The position numbers and the translations under genes were made by a program. Shown one piece after another: positions 33,233-42,455 of a stretch of DNA of 64,000 nucleotides. Location: contig JAPCJR010000004.1 of NCBI GenBank assembly GCA_027886865.1, forward strand, positions 62,001 through 126,000. The letters run 5' to 3'. The first letter of the stretch is position 1; the number at the start of each line of letters is the position of its first letter. Under the pieces are notes generated by a model. That model was not told the origin of the DNA. It made no database searches and saw only the letters and a list, made by a program, of their open reading frames with translations. Source of the stretch: Nitrososphaerota archaeon. Lineage in GTDB: Archaea; Thermoproteota; Nitrososphaeria; Nitrososphaerales; UBA183.

Positions 33233-34190
33233 GCGGTGCAGGAGAGGCCGATACAGGCGGCTCATGGCCCGTGGTCAGCACCGAAGCGCCCCTGAATGTC
33301 TCACCCAAGCCCGCTCCGGTCAGCACCGCGTCAAAGTAGATGACCGTCTCGACAACAAGAGATAGCGCGAGTAGCAGCGTCTCGCCTGTAGCGAGCCAGA
33401 GAAGGAACCCTCCCATCATGATTGCGTTCGCGATTATGAAGAGCCCGAAGTAGTCCAGAAGAGGCCTGTCCCTTTCCGCGCTCCTCCGAAGATACACTAT
33501 GGCGAAGACCACAACTCCCGTCATGACAACCGCTTCGAGGTAGACGGTGTATGTCTCCCAGGACTGCAGGGAGAGCGCCGTGGGAGTGAGGAACATCACG
33601 ACCGCTTGGAGACCCAGGACTGCGAGAAGGTTCCGGCGAATCGTATTGCGGAAGGCGAAGAGCGTCAGTGCCATCTCCCCGACCATGGTGAATACGAACC
33701 AGTAGGTGGTGAGGCTGTAGCTTATCTCGCGTTCTACGGCGGCTATCGTGTAGCCATCAGAGAGGGCGATGAGACCAGACGCTAGGTTGAATGTCCATCC
33801 CATCAGAAGCTCGCTAAAGAAGAGGAGGATTATGTACGAGAGTCTTAGCCCAGAGACATGCTTGAGCAGGCCCGAGAGAGGAAGCGGGCCTTTTCTATCC
33901 GTGTCTCCTTGAATCCAAAACTTTGCGAATAGCAGGATGCCGATAGGCATCATGCCGACGCTCATGAATACGGCAATCTCCCAGATTGCGACGTCGCCTA
34001 TCGTGAAGTCGAGCGTAACGAGATACAGGTAGGCGGGACCGATTAGCATTGCTACCATCATAGCGAGGAGGAAGAGCACAATCGAGACATCGATTCCGGT
34101 CTTCGCAGTCACTGACTTCGTGAGGACCCAGGTGATGAACGCGACCATCAAGAAGGCGGTCGGGACAAGATAATAGATCAGGTAATCCAT
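33213..34190 (-). CDS. Multi-span membrane protein with one copy of the SE--MG/EM module
   Basis: 325 residues with about eight helices. It contains FSELLMGWTF (125-134) and TTYWFVFTMVGEM (161-173), which recur in the 683-residue protein encoded next to it (FSEIFMGWTF, STYWFIFTMASEM and a third, weaker copy). Each copy has a Glu inside a hydrophobic helix and a second Glu about 40 residues later, so these may be functional residues of a proton or ion path. No Cys or paired His is present. The ATG at 34190 is the first start. It is in the same direction as, and 71 bases downstream of, the iron-sulfur protein gene, so the two are probably co-expressed. Confidence 0.65.
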   Translation of the reverse strand: MDYLIYYLVPTAFLMVAFITWVLTKSVTAKTGIDVSIVLFLLAMMVAMLIGPAYLYLVTLDFTIGDVAIWEIAVFMSVGMMPIGILLFAKFWIQGDTDRKGPLPLSGLLKHVSGLRLSYIILLFFSELLMGWTFNLASGLIALSDGYTIAAVEREISYSLTTYWFVFTMVGEMALTLFAFRNTIRRNLLAVLGLQAVVMFLTPTALSLQSWETYTVYLEAVVMTGVVVFAIVYLRRSAERDRPLLDYFGLFIIANAIMMGGFLLWLATGETLLLALSLVVETVIYFDAVLTGAGLGETFRGASVLTTGHEPPVSASPAPPTSGQG

Positions 34191-34261
34191 TCGGATTGGC
34201 GCTCTCGCATTAGGCGCGCGTGCTGGTCCTCATAGCTTTAGCCCCAGATTGAAGATGCAGC

Positions 34262-36313
34262 TTACTCAGCCTTCGACAGGGTTCCGAAGTCTATCGGAGT
34301 CTCCATCGGCTCCGTCCTCACGGGTTTGGCGAGGGGTGGAAGCGGCCTGTTGAGCTTCGTCCGGACCCAATTCCTGACGTCGAAGAAGTAGATATTCTCG
34401 TAGGGGCACGCTGAGACGCAGTCCCCGACTCCGACGCACTTGAACGACCTGAACTCCCCCTTGTCGATGAAGGCCCCCGGCATGTTCGTGAGACCGACGG
34501 GGCAGACCTTCGCACAGTCCTTGGTCTTGCAGTCGATGCAGGTGTTGCTGTCCTTGACCTTCAGCCTGAACACCCCCAGCCGCGAGACGAGCTGGTTGAA
34601 CGACCCCCAGCCGCACATCCCGGTCGTTGCGCATCCGTACGTCCCGACGAGCGGGATCATTATCCAGACTAGGTACCAGAGGAACGAGAAGTAGAAGGCG
34701 AAGAAGAAGTAACTCGGGTCAGTACCGAATATCGAGACGTTGATGTAGCCTATCGAGGTGAGGTACGAGACGGCCGCGGCCCCGACGAGCGAGATCCAGA
34801 CGAGTGAGGTCACTATCTTGTAAGCGCCCGAAATATGGCTCGTAAGCAGGTGGCGGCCTATCTTGGACGTCCTGTTGAACGAGCTCATCGCGTCGTAGGT
34901 CGTCCCTTGATACATCACGGCGGCGGTGCAGAACAGGGAGCAGACGTTCCTCGAGCCGAATAGGAAGGAGAGGCTGCCTGAAATCAAGTAAGTCGCTACG
35001 ACGACGAGGATCACGTCGGGGGCCAGTGCTCCCGCTGTGCCGAGGCCCATACTCCAGCCGATCCACGGGACGCTCGGCATCGCCCCGATGATTACGAAGG
35101 TGGGCAGGAGGAGAGTGTATAGGGCGTACGCCACTAGCACCAGGACCAGCCTGATCTTCGTCTCCAACTCCCTCGCGTACTTGATCTTGAAGACCACGAG
35201 AGCTCCCATCTCGATCCCCATCATCACGAGGAACCAGAACGAGGCGGTGATGCTAGCCACTCCGATGATGAAATCGTAGAACGCGGCGCCCACCACCGTC
35301 AGCGCCCCTCCGGTCAACGGGGCGAAAGAGATGTTGGTGAAGTAGCCGTTGCCGAGCGCGAGCGCGTCCAGGACACCTCCCATGAAGAACTCGGACACAA
35401 ACACGCCCCCCAGGAGGGCGAGGGTCCAAATCGGCCTCGACTGCCAACTTACCAGAGGAGGAGCGACGAGGCTCTTCTCATCGAGGACGATGCCGAAGTA
35501 GATTACCATCTCTGCGACAATCGATAGGACGAAGAGCGTCACGTCGCTGTACAGGACCCATACAAAGAGGCCAGCCATCATGAGGCCGTAGGCCCCCATC
35601 AGACGAAGGAGATAGCGTGACGCGCCATCGGTAAGAGCACGGTTCCTAAAGATGTACTCGAACATCAAGATTATCGCAAGGATCATCACGGAGCTGTTGG
35701 CCGCAAGCGCGAAGTTCGACCATTCGGTGCTCGCTATCGCAGTCGGTGACAGCACCATTATTGCGATCTGGAGGCCTACGAGCCAGCGGAAGGTCCTCGG
35801 GAAGTTCTTACCGACGAGGAATAGGGTGACCACCATCTCCGAGGCCATCGTGAAGATGAACCAGTAGGTGCTCATCGAATCCACGAGCGCCGAGAAGACG
35901 CTCTGGGTGGAGACGGACGCCGCCCCCGAGAGTATTGCGAAGGTCCACCCCATGAATATTTCAGAGAATATCGCAAGGGTGATGATCGTCGCGATGATGA
36001 GGTGCTTAGTCGAGATGGCGCTGCTCTTGCGCGTCTCTTCGAGCTGCCTGTCTCCTCTGAACAGTGCCGTGAGTATCGGGATAAGCCCAACGCTCATCGA
36101 TATCATGTTCAGCGCGACCAGTTCGAAAATGGTCACGAAGGTCGGGATGTACAGATAAATGACGGCGCTGGCGAACATGGACGCCATCATGACGAGCAAG
36201 AAGAGGACGATTCCTGCGTCCGTGAGGGTCTTCATTGTCGACCCCCGCTTCAGCAGCCACGCCGTGAAAGCCGCCATGGCCCCGGCGATTATCCACAGGA
36301 TTGGTAGGTCCAC
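34262..36313 (-). CDS. Large membrane protein with C-terminal iron-sulfur domain, duplicated membrane module
   Basis: 683 residues. The first 280 carry about eight helices homologous to the 325-residue neighbour, with FSEIFMGWTF (116-125) and TYWFIFTMASEM (149-160). A second module follows (VSEFFMGGVL at 306-315, SFWFLVMMGIEM at 358-369). The C-terminal third has helices with RNVCSLFCTAAVMYQGT (C458, C462), GCATTGMCGWG (C561, C567), then C592-C595-C600-C604 (a full 4Fe-4S motif) and C626-C632-C636 followed by Pro (a second motif with one Cys missing). This end resembles the NapH/NosR type of membrane electron-transfer domain. It should move electrons to or from a quinone or the cupredoxin. 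The ATG at 36313 is used. Confidence 0.75.
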   Translation of the reverse strand: MDLPILWIIAGAMAAFTAWLLKRGSTMKTLTDAGIVLFLLVMMASMFASAVIYLYIPTFVTIFELVALNMISMSVGLIPILTALFRGDRQLEETRKSSAISTKHLIIATIITLAIFSEIFMGWTFAILSGAASVSTQSVFSALVDSMSTYWFIFTMASEMVVTLFLVGKNFPRTFRWLVGLQIAIMVLSPTAIASTEWSNFALAANSSVMILAIILMFEYIFRNRALTDGASRYLLRLMGAYGLMMAGLFVWVLYSDVTLFVLSIVAEMVIYFGIVLDEKSLVAPPLVSWQSRPIWTLALLGGVFVSEFFMGGVLDALALGNGYFTNISFAPLTGGALTVVGAAFYDFIIGVASITASFWFLVMMGIEMGALVVFKIKYARELETKIRLVLVLVAYALYTLLLPTFVIIGAMPSVPWIGWSMGLGTAGALAPDVILVVVATYLISGSLSFLFGSRNVCSLFCTAAVMYQGTTYDAMSSFNRTSKIGRHLLTSHISGAYKIVTSLVWISLVGAAAVSYLTSIGYINVSIFGTDPSYFFFAFYFSFLWYLVWIMIPLVGTYGCATTGMCGWGSFNQLVSRLGVFRLKVKDSNTCIDCKTKDCAKVCPVGLTNMPGAFIDKGEFRSFKCVGVGDCVSACPYENIYFFDVRNWVRTKLNRPLPPLAKPVRTEPMETPIDFGTLSKAE

Positions 36314-36350
36314 GATTTCTATCTCGCGCTGTTACAACACGAGAATGCTC

Positions 36351-36414
36351 AAAACGATATTAACGCTTGTGGCTCAAAGCCAAAACGAATTATTAGAGGT
36401 TGTGGCTCAAAGCC
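36351..36414. repeat. Two-copy tandem repeat in the promoter region of the iron-sulfur membrane gene
   Basis: Two adjacent units of about 31 and 33 bases, each running from AAAACGA to TTGTGGCTCAAAGCC. The identical 15-base core TTGTGGCTCAAAGCC is at 36367-36381 and 36400-36414, spaced by 33 bases, and contains the inverted arms GGCT and AGCC. It lies 38 bases upstream of the gene start in the gap to gatE and may be a paired operator. Confidence 0.75.
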
Positions 36415-36448
36415 TAGAAGCCAGCACAGGGAGAGAAAGATCTTCGCC

Positions 36449-38350
36449 CTAGGCCGGCGGCCGGACTTTGGCCATCTGCCTCTTTATCGTCGCGCTTACC
36501 TTTCCCCCGTCCACTTTGCCCCTCGCGACCTTCATCACCTCACCCATGAGGACGCTGAATGCGCGGTCGCCTCGCTCTGCGATTAGCGCGTGGTTGCGAC
36601 CCACGACGTCAGCGACGAGGCCTTCGAGCTCAGCGTCGGTGATCGTCTTGATATCCAGCATCTGGAGCGCATCCCCGACCGTCGCGGCATCGCCCGAAGC
36701 GAGGAGCCTGAGCACATCGTACGCTGCCTCCTTGGCGAACAACCCGGAATCGAGGGAGCGCGCCACGGCCTCGAGGATTTCGGAGGTGATCTTCTCTTCC
36801 GACACGCCCTCTCGGGAGACCCTTGCGGGGCTCTCGACGAGGATGCTTGCCAGAACGGAGCGGTCCAGTTTCAGCTCACGCGCGAGCTTCTCGAACAATT
36901 GCGCCTGGCCCGAGTCATACAGCTGCAGCGCGAGTTCTCTGCTGAGGCCGTAATCCTTGGTGTAGGTGGCGACCTTCTCCTCCCACGGGACCGGGACCAT
37001 CTCGTCCACCTCCCGCATCTTCTCCTTGGTTATCACGATCTCAGGTATGTCGGTCTCGGGGTACATCCTCGCCGCGCCCGGGCGCGGCCTCATGTATCTG
37101 GTCTCGCCCTCGTCAGTCGCCGCACGGGTCTCGCGCGGGACGCCTCCCGTCGCCGCCCTCAGCCTCTCCGTGAGCAGCTCTGCGACCACGGTGATGCGGC
37201 TCTCCGGACCGGCGACCAGCACGAGGGCGGCGTCGCCCCCCACCGACATCCTCGCCCGCAACTCTGATTCTTCCGCGTCCGTGACCTTCTGCTTCCTGAA
37301 CTCGTCCGAGTGTATCACCCCACCGAGAGAGTTTGTCCTCGCTATCTCGGCCAGTTCCTTGCCCAGCCTTATCCCGGGATAGGGCTCGAACCCGAGCAAT
37401 CCCCCCAGGCCGTCGGCTGAGACACAGACTACCCGTCCGCCGCCGTCGATTACCTTCTTGATTATCCCCGACGAGGGAGAGCCGAACACCGACGTGACGT
37501 CAAGTGTCCTGCATCTCACATCGCTGACGCCGCGTTTCTCGATCTCCTGGGCCACCTTCAGGAGCCCCATCTGTCTACATGCCTCGTATCGTACGACCTT
37601 CGCCACCAGGTTGAGCTTCTGGACGCCCTTGACCTCCACCACATCTCCGCCCATGACCGAAACGTTCAGGTCCTGCCTTATCGTCCCCAGCCCCCGGGCC
37701 ACTCTTCCCGTCGAGCGCATCGCCCTTCCGAGATGAAGCGCGGCGCTCTCCACGTCCTCGGGGTTCCCCACGAGCGGGTCGAGTGCCACCTCGACGAGCG
37801 GCACTCCCAGCCTGTCCAGAGCGAAGCGCCTGTAACTTTCATCTTCGCCGAGGACGCGCGACGAGTCCTCCTCTACTGTGATGCTCTGCACCCCCACGGA
37901 CTTCCCATCGAAGTCGAGCGAGCCGCCCAGCCCGACCACCGAGGTCCGCTGATATCCCGAAGTGTTGGAACCGTCTATGACGATCTTCCTCATGACGTGC
38001 ACCTCGTCGATGATGTGCGCACCCAGCATGCGCGAGATCAACAGGGTGGTGTCCAACGCGTGCGAGTTCATCGGGTGCGGAGGCTCCTCGTCAGCGTCCA
38101 CGAGGCAGGCGGACTCGGGGTTCCATCTGTACTGGTTGACCTTGCCCTTGTTGAACTCGAAGACAGCAGCCGGGTCGATCCGCCCGAGCTCGCTCTGGCT
38201 GGGCCTCAGCCTTCGCTCAAAGGACAGCGGGAGCTCCTCAGACTTTACCGTCGGGCAAGGGCAGAAGAGCTTCGTGGGCGCCGCCAGCTGCTGGTGGACC
38301 TCTATCCCGACCTTGACCTTGCACTCCTCCGGGTCGAAGGGCAGGCTCAT
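36449..38350 (-). CDS. gatE: Glutamyl-tRNA(Gln) amidotransferase subunit E
   Basis: The archaeal-specific tRNA-binding kinase-like subunit of GatDE, which converts Glu-tRNA(Gln) to Gln-tRNA(Gln). The 633-residue protein shows the GatB/GatE core start VGIEVHQQL, CPCPT, the VDADEEPPHPMN stretch, IDGSNTSGYQRTSVVGLGG, the RPRPGAARMYPETD segment and the YqeY-like C-terminal tail domain (about 490-625). An inserted AspRS-like domain (about 270-390) is present, as in GatE. Its ATG overlaps the stop of gatD by four bases, so both subunits come from one transcript. The presence of this pair implies that no GlnRS is used. Confidence 0.94.
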   Translation of the reverse strand: MSLPFDPEECKVKVGIEVHQQLAAPTKLFCPCPTVKSEELPLSFERRLRPSQSELGRIDPAAVFEFNKGKVNQYRWNPESACLVDADEEPPHPMNSHALDTTLLISRMLGAHIIDEVHVMRKIVIDGSNTSGYQRTSVVGLGGSLDFDGKSVGVQSITVEEDSSRVLGEDESYRRFALDRLGVPLVEVALDPLVGNPEDVESAALHLGRAMRSTGRVARGLGTIRQDLNVSVMGGDVVEVKGVQKLNLVAKVVRYEACRQMGLLKVAQEIEKRGVSDVRCRTLDVTSVFGSPSSGIIKKVIDGGGRVVCVSADGLGGLLGFEPYPGIRLGKELAEIARTNSLGGVIHSDEFRKQKVTDAEESELRARMSVGGDAALVLVAGPESRITVVAELLTERLRAATGGVPRETRAATDEGETRYMRPRPGAARMYPETDIPEIVITKEKMREVDEMVPVPWEEKVATYTKDYGLSRELALQLYDSGQAQLFEKLARELKLDRSVLASILVESPARVSREGVSEEKITSEILEAVARSLDSGLFAKEAAYDVLRLLASGDAATVGDALQMLDIKTITDAELEGLVADVVGRNHALIAERGDRAFSVLMGEVMKVARGKVDGGKVSATIKRQMAKVRPPA

Positions 38351-39672
38351 GCTGGTCTGCTCGGTTGCGAACGCTCGGTCATCTCGCCGACGAGGCTGGT
38401 GGTCATCAGCGTCTTCGCCTCCTCAGGCGATTTCGAGTTGGCGAGCACCCACATCAGTTTCGCCAGGGCCGTCTCCCCCAGCATGTCCTCGAGAGGGATC
38501 ACGCCGGCCGCGAGCAGGTCCCGCCCATTGTCATAGACGTTCATGTCCACCCTGCCCCAAACGCACTGCGAGGTCATGAAGACCACCCCGCCGGAGCCTA
38601 TGAACTTCCGGACGACGGGGATGTTCCTGCTGTTGATGTGGCCGAGCCCCGTCCCCTCGATCACCAGCCCTCTGAGACCGTTCCCGACGACCGATTCGAG
38701 GAGGCCGGTGGGCATCGATGGATAGAACTTGAGCAGCGCGACCTCGGGCTGGAATCTCGGCTTCGCAACGAACCTTCCCGTTCCACGCTTGGGCACGTCC
38801 TTCGAGAGGTTCCGCATGCCTTCTCTCGTCCAGTGGGCGACGGGGTCGACCCCGATGGACTCGAACGCGTCCCGGGCGCTCGTATGGTCCTTGCGGACCC
38901 TGGTCCCGCGGTGGACGGCCAGCCTGTCGTCGCTGGTATCTGCGTGCATGACGACAAAGACCCCGGAGATGTCGGCTGAGACCGCCATAGACACGGCGCC
39001 GAAGAGGTTGAGATAAGCGTCGGAGGACGGCCGGTCCGAAGACCGCTGGGAACCTACGACGATAACGGGGACTGGTATCCCGCGTAGGGCGAAACTGAGC
39101 GCTGCGGCAGTGTAGCCCATCGTGTCTGTGCCAGATGTGATGACCACGCCGCGCACTCCCTTGCTCGCGACCTCCTCAACCTTCTTTGCCATCTTCTCCC
39201 AATCACTGGGCTCGAGGTTCTCGCTCGAGACGGTGAGGACGATCTCGGGCTTTATCCGGGCGACGTCGGAGAGCTCGGGCATCAACGAGTATAGGTCCTC
39301 CGAGGAGATGGCCGGGCGTACAGCGCCGGTCCTGTAGTCGACCCTGCTGGCTATCGTCCCGCCCGTCCCGAGGATGGCGACCTCTGGGAGGTCCGCACGC
39401 GGCTTCGGCGCGGGGGATGTGAATGCGGGTTTCTCCCCGGCCGAGACCTTCCTGATCGAGGAGACCCTCGTGACGCTGATCCCGACGTTGTAACCGTTCT
39501 TCAGCTTGATGACAAGATGGGAATCGTCGTTGTACTGGTATCGCGGCACGACCGTGCCCTTTACGGCCTCGCCGCCCAGGTCCAGCTCGACGACGTCGCC
39601 GATTTCGACGCCGGCGGACTGCAGGATCTTGAGCGACGGCCCGCGGTAACCGCCCATGTCACCCATAAACAC
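38347..39672 (-). CDS. gatD: Glutamyl-tRNA(Gln) amidotransferase subunit D (asparaginase-like)
   Basis: The amidohydrolase subunit of GatDE that releases ammonia from glutamine. The 441-residue protein has an N-terminal SH3-like domain (about 15-75, VELDLGG, DSHLVIKLKNGYN) and an L-asparaginase fold with the catalytic threonines in ILGTGGTIAS and TSGTDTMGY plus the HADTSDDR segment. GatD is distinguished from asparaginase by the N-terminal domain. Start codons at 39672 and 39666 are both possible; the first is used. It leads a two-gene operon with gatE. Confidence 0.94.
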   Translation of the reverse strand: MFMGDMGGYRGPSLKILQSAGVEIGDVVELDLGGEAVKGTVVPRYQYNDDSHLVIKLKNGYNVGISVTRVSSIRKVSAGEKPAFTSPAPKPRADLPEVAILGTGGTIASRVDYRTGAVRPAISSEDLYSLMPELSDVARIKPEIVLTVSSENLEPSDWEKMAKKVEEVASKGVRGVVITSGTDTMGYTAAALSFALRGIPVPVIVVGSQRSSDRPSSDAYLNLFGAVSMAVSADISGVFVVMHADTSDDRLAVHRGTRVRKDHTSARDAFESIGVDPVAHWTREGMRNLSKDVPKRGTGRFVAKPRFQPEVALLKFYPSMPTGLLESVVGNGLRGLVIEGTGLGHINSRNIPVVRKFIGSGGVVFMTSQCVWGRVDMNVYDNGRDLLAAGVIPLEDMLGETALAKLMWVLANSKSPEEAKTLMTTSLVGEMTERSQPSRPA

Positions 39673-39745
39673 TGACCGTCTCGCGCTCCCGAAATAAAAC
39701 CTTGGTATGGAGCAGGTTCTTCACCTTCGAGCGACGCAGGGGACT

Positions 39746-41209
39746 CTACCCTGCGCCCAACAAGAACGAGAGGACGTGGTCATCCGCCGCCACGAAGACT
39801 TGCCCGTCCCCGGCCGACGGCGTGCAGAAGTGCACGACATTGCCGAGAGAGAAGGAGTATGACTCGTGCCCCGTCGCTGCGCTGAAGCCGTACAGCGTGG
39901 AAGAGGCGAGGTCGATGCTCCAGACGACGCCGCCCGTCACTATCGGGGGACCTGCATCGAAGCTGCTGGTGTGCCAGGCCGATCTAAAGGACCCGCTCCC
40001 TATGCTGAGGGCGAAGAGGCCGTTCGAGCACGGGACATAGAGGGTGGGCTGGACGTATGCCGTCCCTCCGTAGCTGCCGTTGCAGACGCTGGCCGAAAAT
40101 TGCTGCCCTCCGATCCCGCCTAGTTGATTCGCGTCGAGTAGATACCCAACCCCGGCCTTGCCAATCTGAAAGAGGGTCCCCGGACCGACGATCGATGGGC
40201 CCACCGAACCGAGGTCGGTATCGTCCTGGTTCAGTTGCACCCAGTTGCTCGGCGCGAAGAACCCTTCCTCCGAGAGGGAGGGCGACAGGCTGATAACGGC
40301 GTCCCCGTGGTCGAAGGTCGTGTCCGAGGCACCGTTTCCATCGGATACATAGATCGTTCCGGAGGAGTCGATCGCCGCCCCCGAGGGCGCCCAGATTCCC
40401 CCTTCTCTCCCCGTCGGCACCTGGTAGACGTCCGTGCTCCCAGTTCCGTTCGCCGCGAGCCCGACCATCCACCCGTGATAAGGACCGCAGTCACCCGCGA
40501 GCCCTCCGTATGGTATGTACACCATGCCGTTCGCCAGCGATAGCGCGGACCTTTCTTGCTGGGCCGTGTCGATGAATCCGGGCGGGTCCGCCGAGCGGTT
40601 CGATACGACCACCCCTGTCTCGATGTTGAGGCCGTACAGGAAATGGTGAAGGTCGCTGAAGGTCACCACAAAGATCGTCTGCGCCGGGGCGTCGATCACC
40701 GGCGTCCCCGTTATCCCGCTGGGGTCGATATTGCCGCACTGCAGCGCGTCACCCGGGACCGGCGTACCAAGATTGGTGCGCCACAATACAGCGCCAGTCT
40801 GCGCGTCCAGAGAGTAGACGGAATCGTTCTCGGTCGCCACGTAGACGGAGTTGCCCAACACCAAGGGCTCCGCGTACACATCGCCGTCAAGGGTGACTGA
40901 CGTCCAGCCGGCGGACACCGATGTGAAGTTCGAGACGGCTTCGTATCCGGTCCTCGCATTGTCGGCGTGGTAGGTGGTCCAGTTTCCATCCTGACCCGAG
41001 GTCGTGGAGAGGGTGCTGCTCTCTGAGCTCGTAACATCGGTGACGACGGTCGACGAGGTGAGGAGGCTGGAGGACGAGACACCGTTCGATGACGACTGAG
41101 AAGATGTCGAAGGTGTTGCCCCGGGGCGCAGAGAGACCGCATAGTAAGCGGATCCGAGAAGCAGTAGGATCACGACTGCAGCGACGATGGCCCCATTCCT
41201 CTTCTTCAT
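39746..41209 (-). CDS. Secreted/anchored PQQ-type beta-propeller repeat protein
   Basis: 487 residues: an N-terminal hydrophobic segment (about 7-27, after MKKRNG), a Ser/Thr-rich linker (about 32-75, a probable O-glycosylation zone) and a beta-propeller of the PQQ-repeat type. The blades are visible as repeated VYAEPLVLGNSVYVATENDSVYSLDA-type units (for example YSLDAQTGAVLWRT, LYGLNIETGV, LFALSIGSGSFRSAW, LYGFSAATGHESY). It has several Cys likely to form disulfides (near 160, 242, 388 and 405). No quinone-binding catalytic Asp/Glu pattern was identified, so it may be structural or substrate-binding. The ATG at 41209 is divergent from the next gene. Confidence 0.75.
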   Translation of the reverse strand: MKKRNGAIVAAVVILLLLGSAYYAVSLRPGATPSTSSQSSSNGVSSSSLLTSSTVVTDVTSSESSTLSTTSGQDGNWTTYHADNARTGYEAVSNFTSVSAGWTSVTLDGDVYAEPLVLGNSVYVATENDSVYSLDAQTGAVLWRTNLGTPVPGDALQCGNIDPSGITGTPVIDAPAQTIFVVTFSDLHHFLYGLNIETGVVVSNRSADPPGFIDTAQQERSALSLANGMVYIPYGGLAGDCGPYHGWMVGLAANGTGSTDVYQVPTGREGGIWAPSGAAIDSSGTIYVSDGNGASDTTFDHGDAVISLSPSLSEEGFFAPSNWVQLNQDDTDLGSVGPSIVGPGTLFQIGKAGVGYLLDANQLGGIGGQQFSASVCNGSYGGTAYVQPTLYVPCSNGLFALSIGSGSFRSAWHTSSFDAGPPIVTGGVVWSIDLASSTLYGFSAATGHESYSFSLGNVVHFCTPSAGDGQVFVAADDHVLSFLLGAG

Positions 41210-41343
41210 GATAATGAGATGGCAGGCAGCTGGAGTTAGGCTTTGGGGAAGAACTTCGGCTGGCCAGGGATGGGTTCGAGTCTAGGATTGTGTATCGATG
41301 AATGTTTTAGAACTTAGGTCGAGACGGCCAGACATGTAGCTTC

Positions 41344-42147
41344 TTGGACCCGCTCCTCCTTCGGCTCTCTCTTTCGTTCCTCATCGGAGGCACGTGGGTC
41401 AGCATGATCACGCTGGCCACCATCAGGTACGGTGCGAAGCTCGGAGGCCTGCTGGCGGGTTTCCCCTCGACCGTGGCCTTCTCCCTGGCTTTCATAGGCT
41501 GGACGCAGTCCACGCAGGCGGCCGTCGAGGCCACCACCGCCCTCCCGCTCGCGCTCAGCTTCACCGCGACCTTCCCCCTGATCTATGCCTACCTTGCGGG
41601 CCGGGTCAGGTTCGGCCTTAGCCTTCTCGGCGCCCTAGCGTTTTGGGGGACGGCGAGCTTCATCCTGTCGGAGATTGTCTTGAGAGTGAGCCTGGACTTT
41701 TGGTTCTCCTTCGCCGGGTTCTATGCCATCGCTGCGGTCGCCTATTACCTCCTTGCGGAGAAGAAGGAGAAGCAGGTGCCCACTCACGGGGTCAGGCCGA
41801 CAGCCTTTCAGTGGACGTGGCGGTTCGTCCTTGCTGGCGGAGTGATAGTCGCGGCGGTCTTCTTCAGTGAGACGCTCGGGCCTCTCGTGGGAGGCGTCTT
41901 CTCGTCGTTCCCGGCCATAATCACTTCTACCATCTACATTATCGCGCGCGTCGAGGGGGTGGAAGCGTCGCGAGGGATCGCAAAATCTGTGATGGTGGCA
42001 ACGGTCTTCACGATAGTCCCTTATCTGGCGGTCGTGAGATTCACCTTCCCCGCGTTTGGGATCCTCTTGGGAACGCTGATCGGGTACGGTGTCGCGATCC
42101 CGCTTTCCATCGTCGCGTTCTACTTCGTGAGTCGGATGACAGAGTAA
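41344..42147 (+). CDS. Eight-span membrane protein with internal repeat, DUF3147-like
   Basis: 267 residues with about eight transmembrane helices arranged as two homologous halves. The repeated motif is GGLLAGFPSTVAFSL (33-47) and GGVFSSFPAIITST (about 187-200): a Gly pair followed by FPS/FPA. This inverted- or tandem-repeat arrangement fits small transporter families (DUF3147/GlpM-like). No substrate can be given. The start is TTG at 41344 after a TTTTAGAAC element (41303-41311). It is divergent from the propeller gene and ends at the border of the AT-richer accessory patch. Confidence 0.6.
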   Translation: MDPLLLRLSLSFLIGGTWVSMITLATIRYGAKLGGLLAGFPSTVAFSLAFIGWTQSTQAAVEATTALPLALSFTATFPLIYAYLAGRVRFGLSLLGALAFWGTASFILSEIVLRVSLDFWFSFAGFYAIAAVAYYLLAEKKEKQVPTHGVRPTAFQWTWRFVLAGGVIVAAVFFSETLGPLVGGVFSSFPAIITSTIYIIARVEGVEASRGIAKSVMVATVFTIVPYLAVVRFTFPAFGILLGTLIGYGVAIPLSIVAFYFVSRMTE

Positions 42148-42323
42148 GATTCCCGGACTTCGGTCGAGACTCATTCACTCATATTCGCCCGAGGAATCGG
42201 GGCAAGAGCTTTGATTCCCCCGTTTCTCGATTAACCAGGCGGAGTATCATGGCATGACGGTCGATATGAATGAAGCATGTTGGCGCATCATCACCTACCT
42301 AGACTAAATGGCCAAGATTCTGA

Positions 42324-42455
42324 TTCGTTCTCTTTGTCGGGAATCAGCATATAGACTACGACACTCTTGCGAAGGCTCTTGCCAACAGGATGATACAAGA
42401 GCTCGCGTCGGGGAGGGTGAGGTACAGGGACTGCTTGTCAGTCGACGGGGTCTAA
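42324..42455 (+). other. Short open remnant of a possible coding sequence
   Basis: A 43-codon open stretch bounded by stops (TGA at 42321, TAA at 42453). Its translation has a protein-like helical pattern, YDTLAKALANRMIQELASG, followed by RVRYRDCLSVDGV. No start of its own and no recognised family. It overlaps the tail of the frameshifted gene from the other strand and may be the end of a lost gene. The rest of 42148-42437 shows nothing else. Confidence 0.25.

Noticed and set aside
41272..41297. A tRNA T-arm-like sequence GGGTTCGAGTC
   Set aside because: The five bases on each side of the loop do not pair and no acceptor or anticodon arm is found around it
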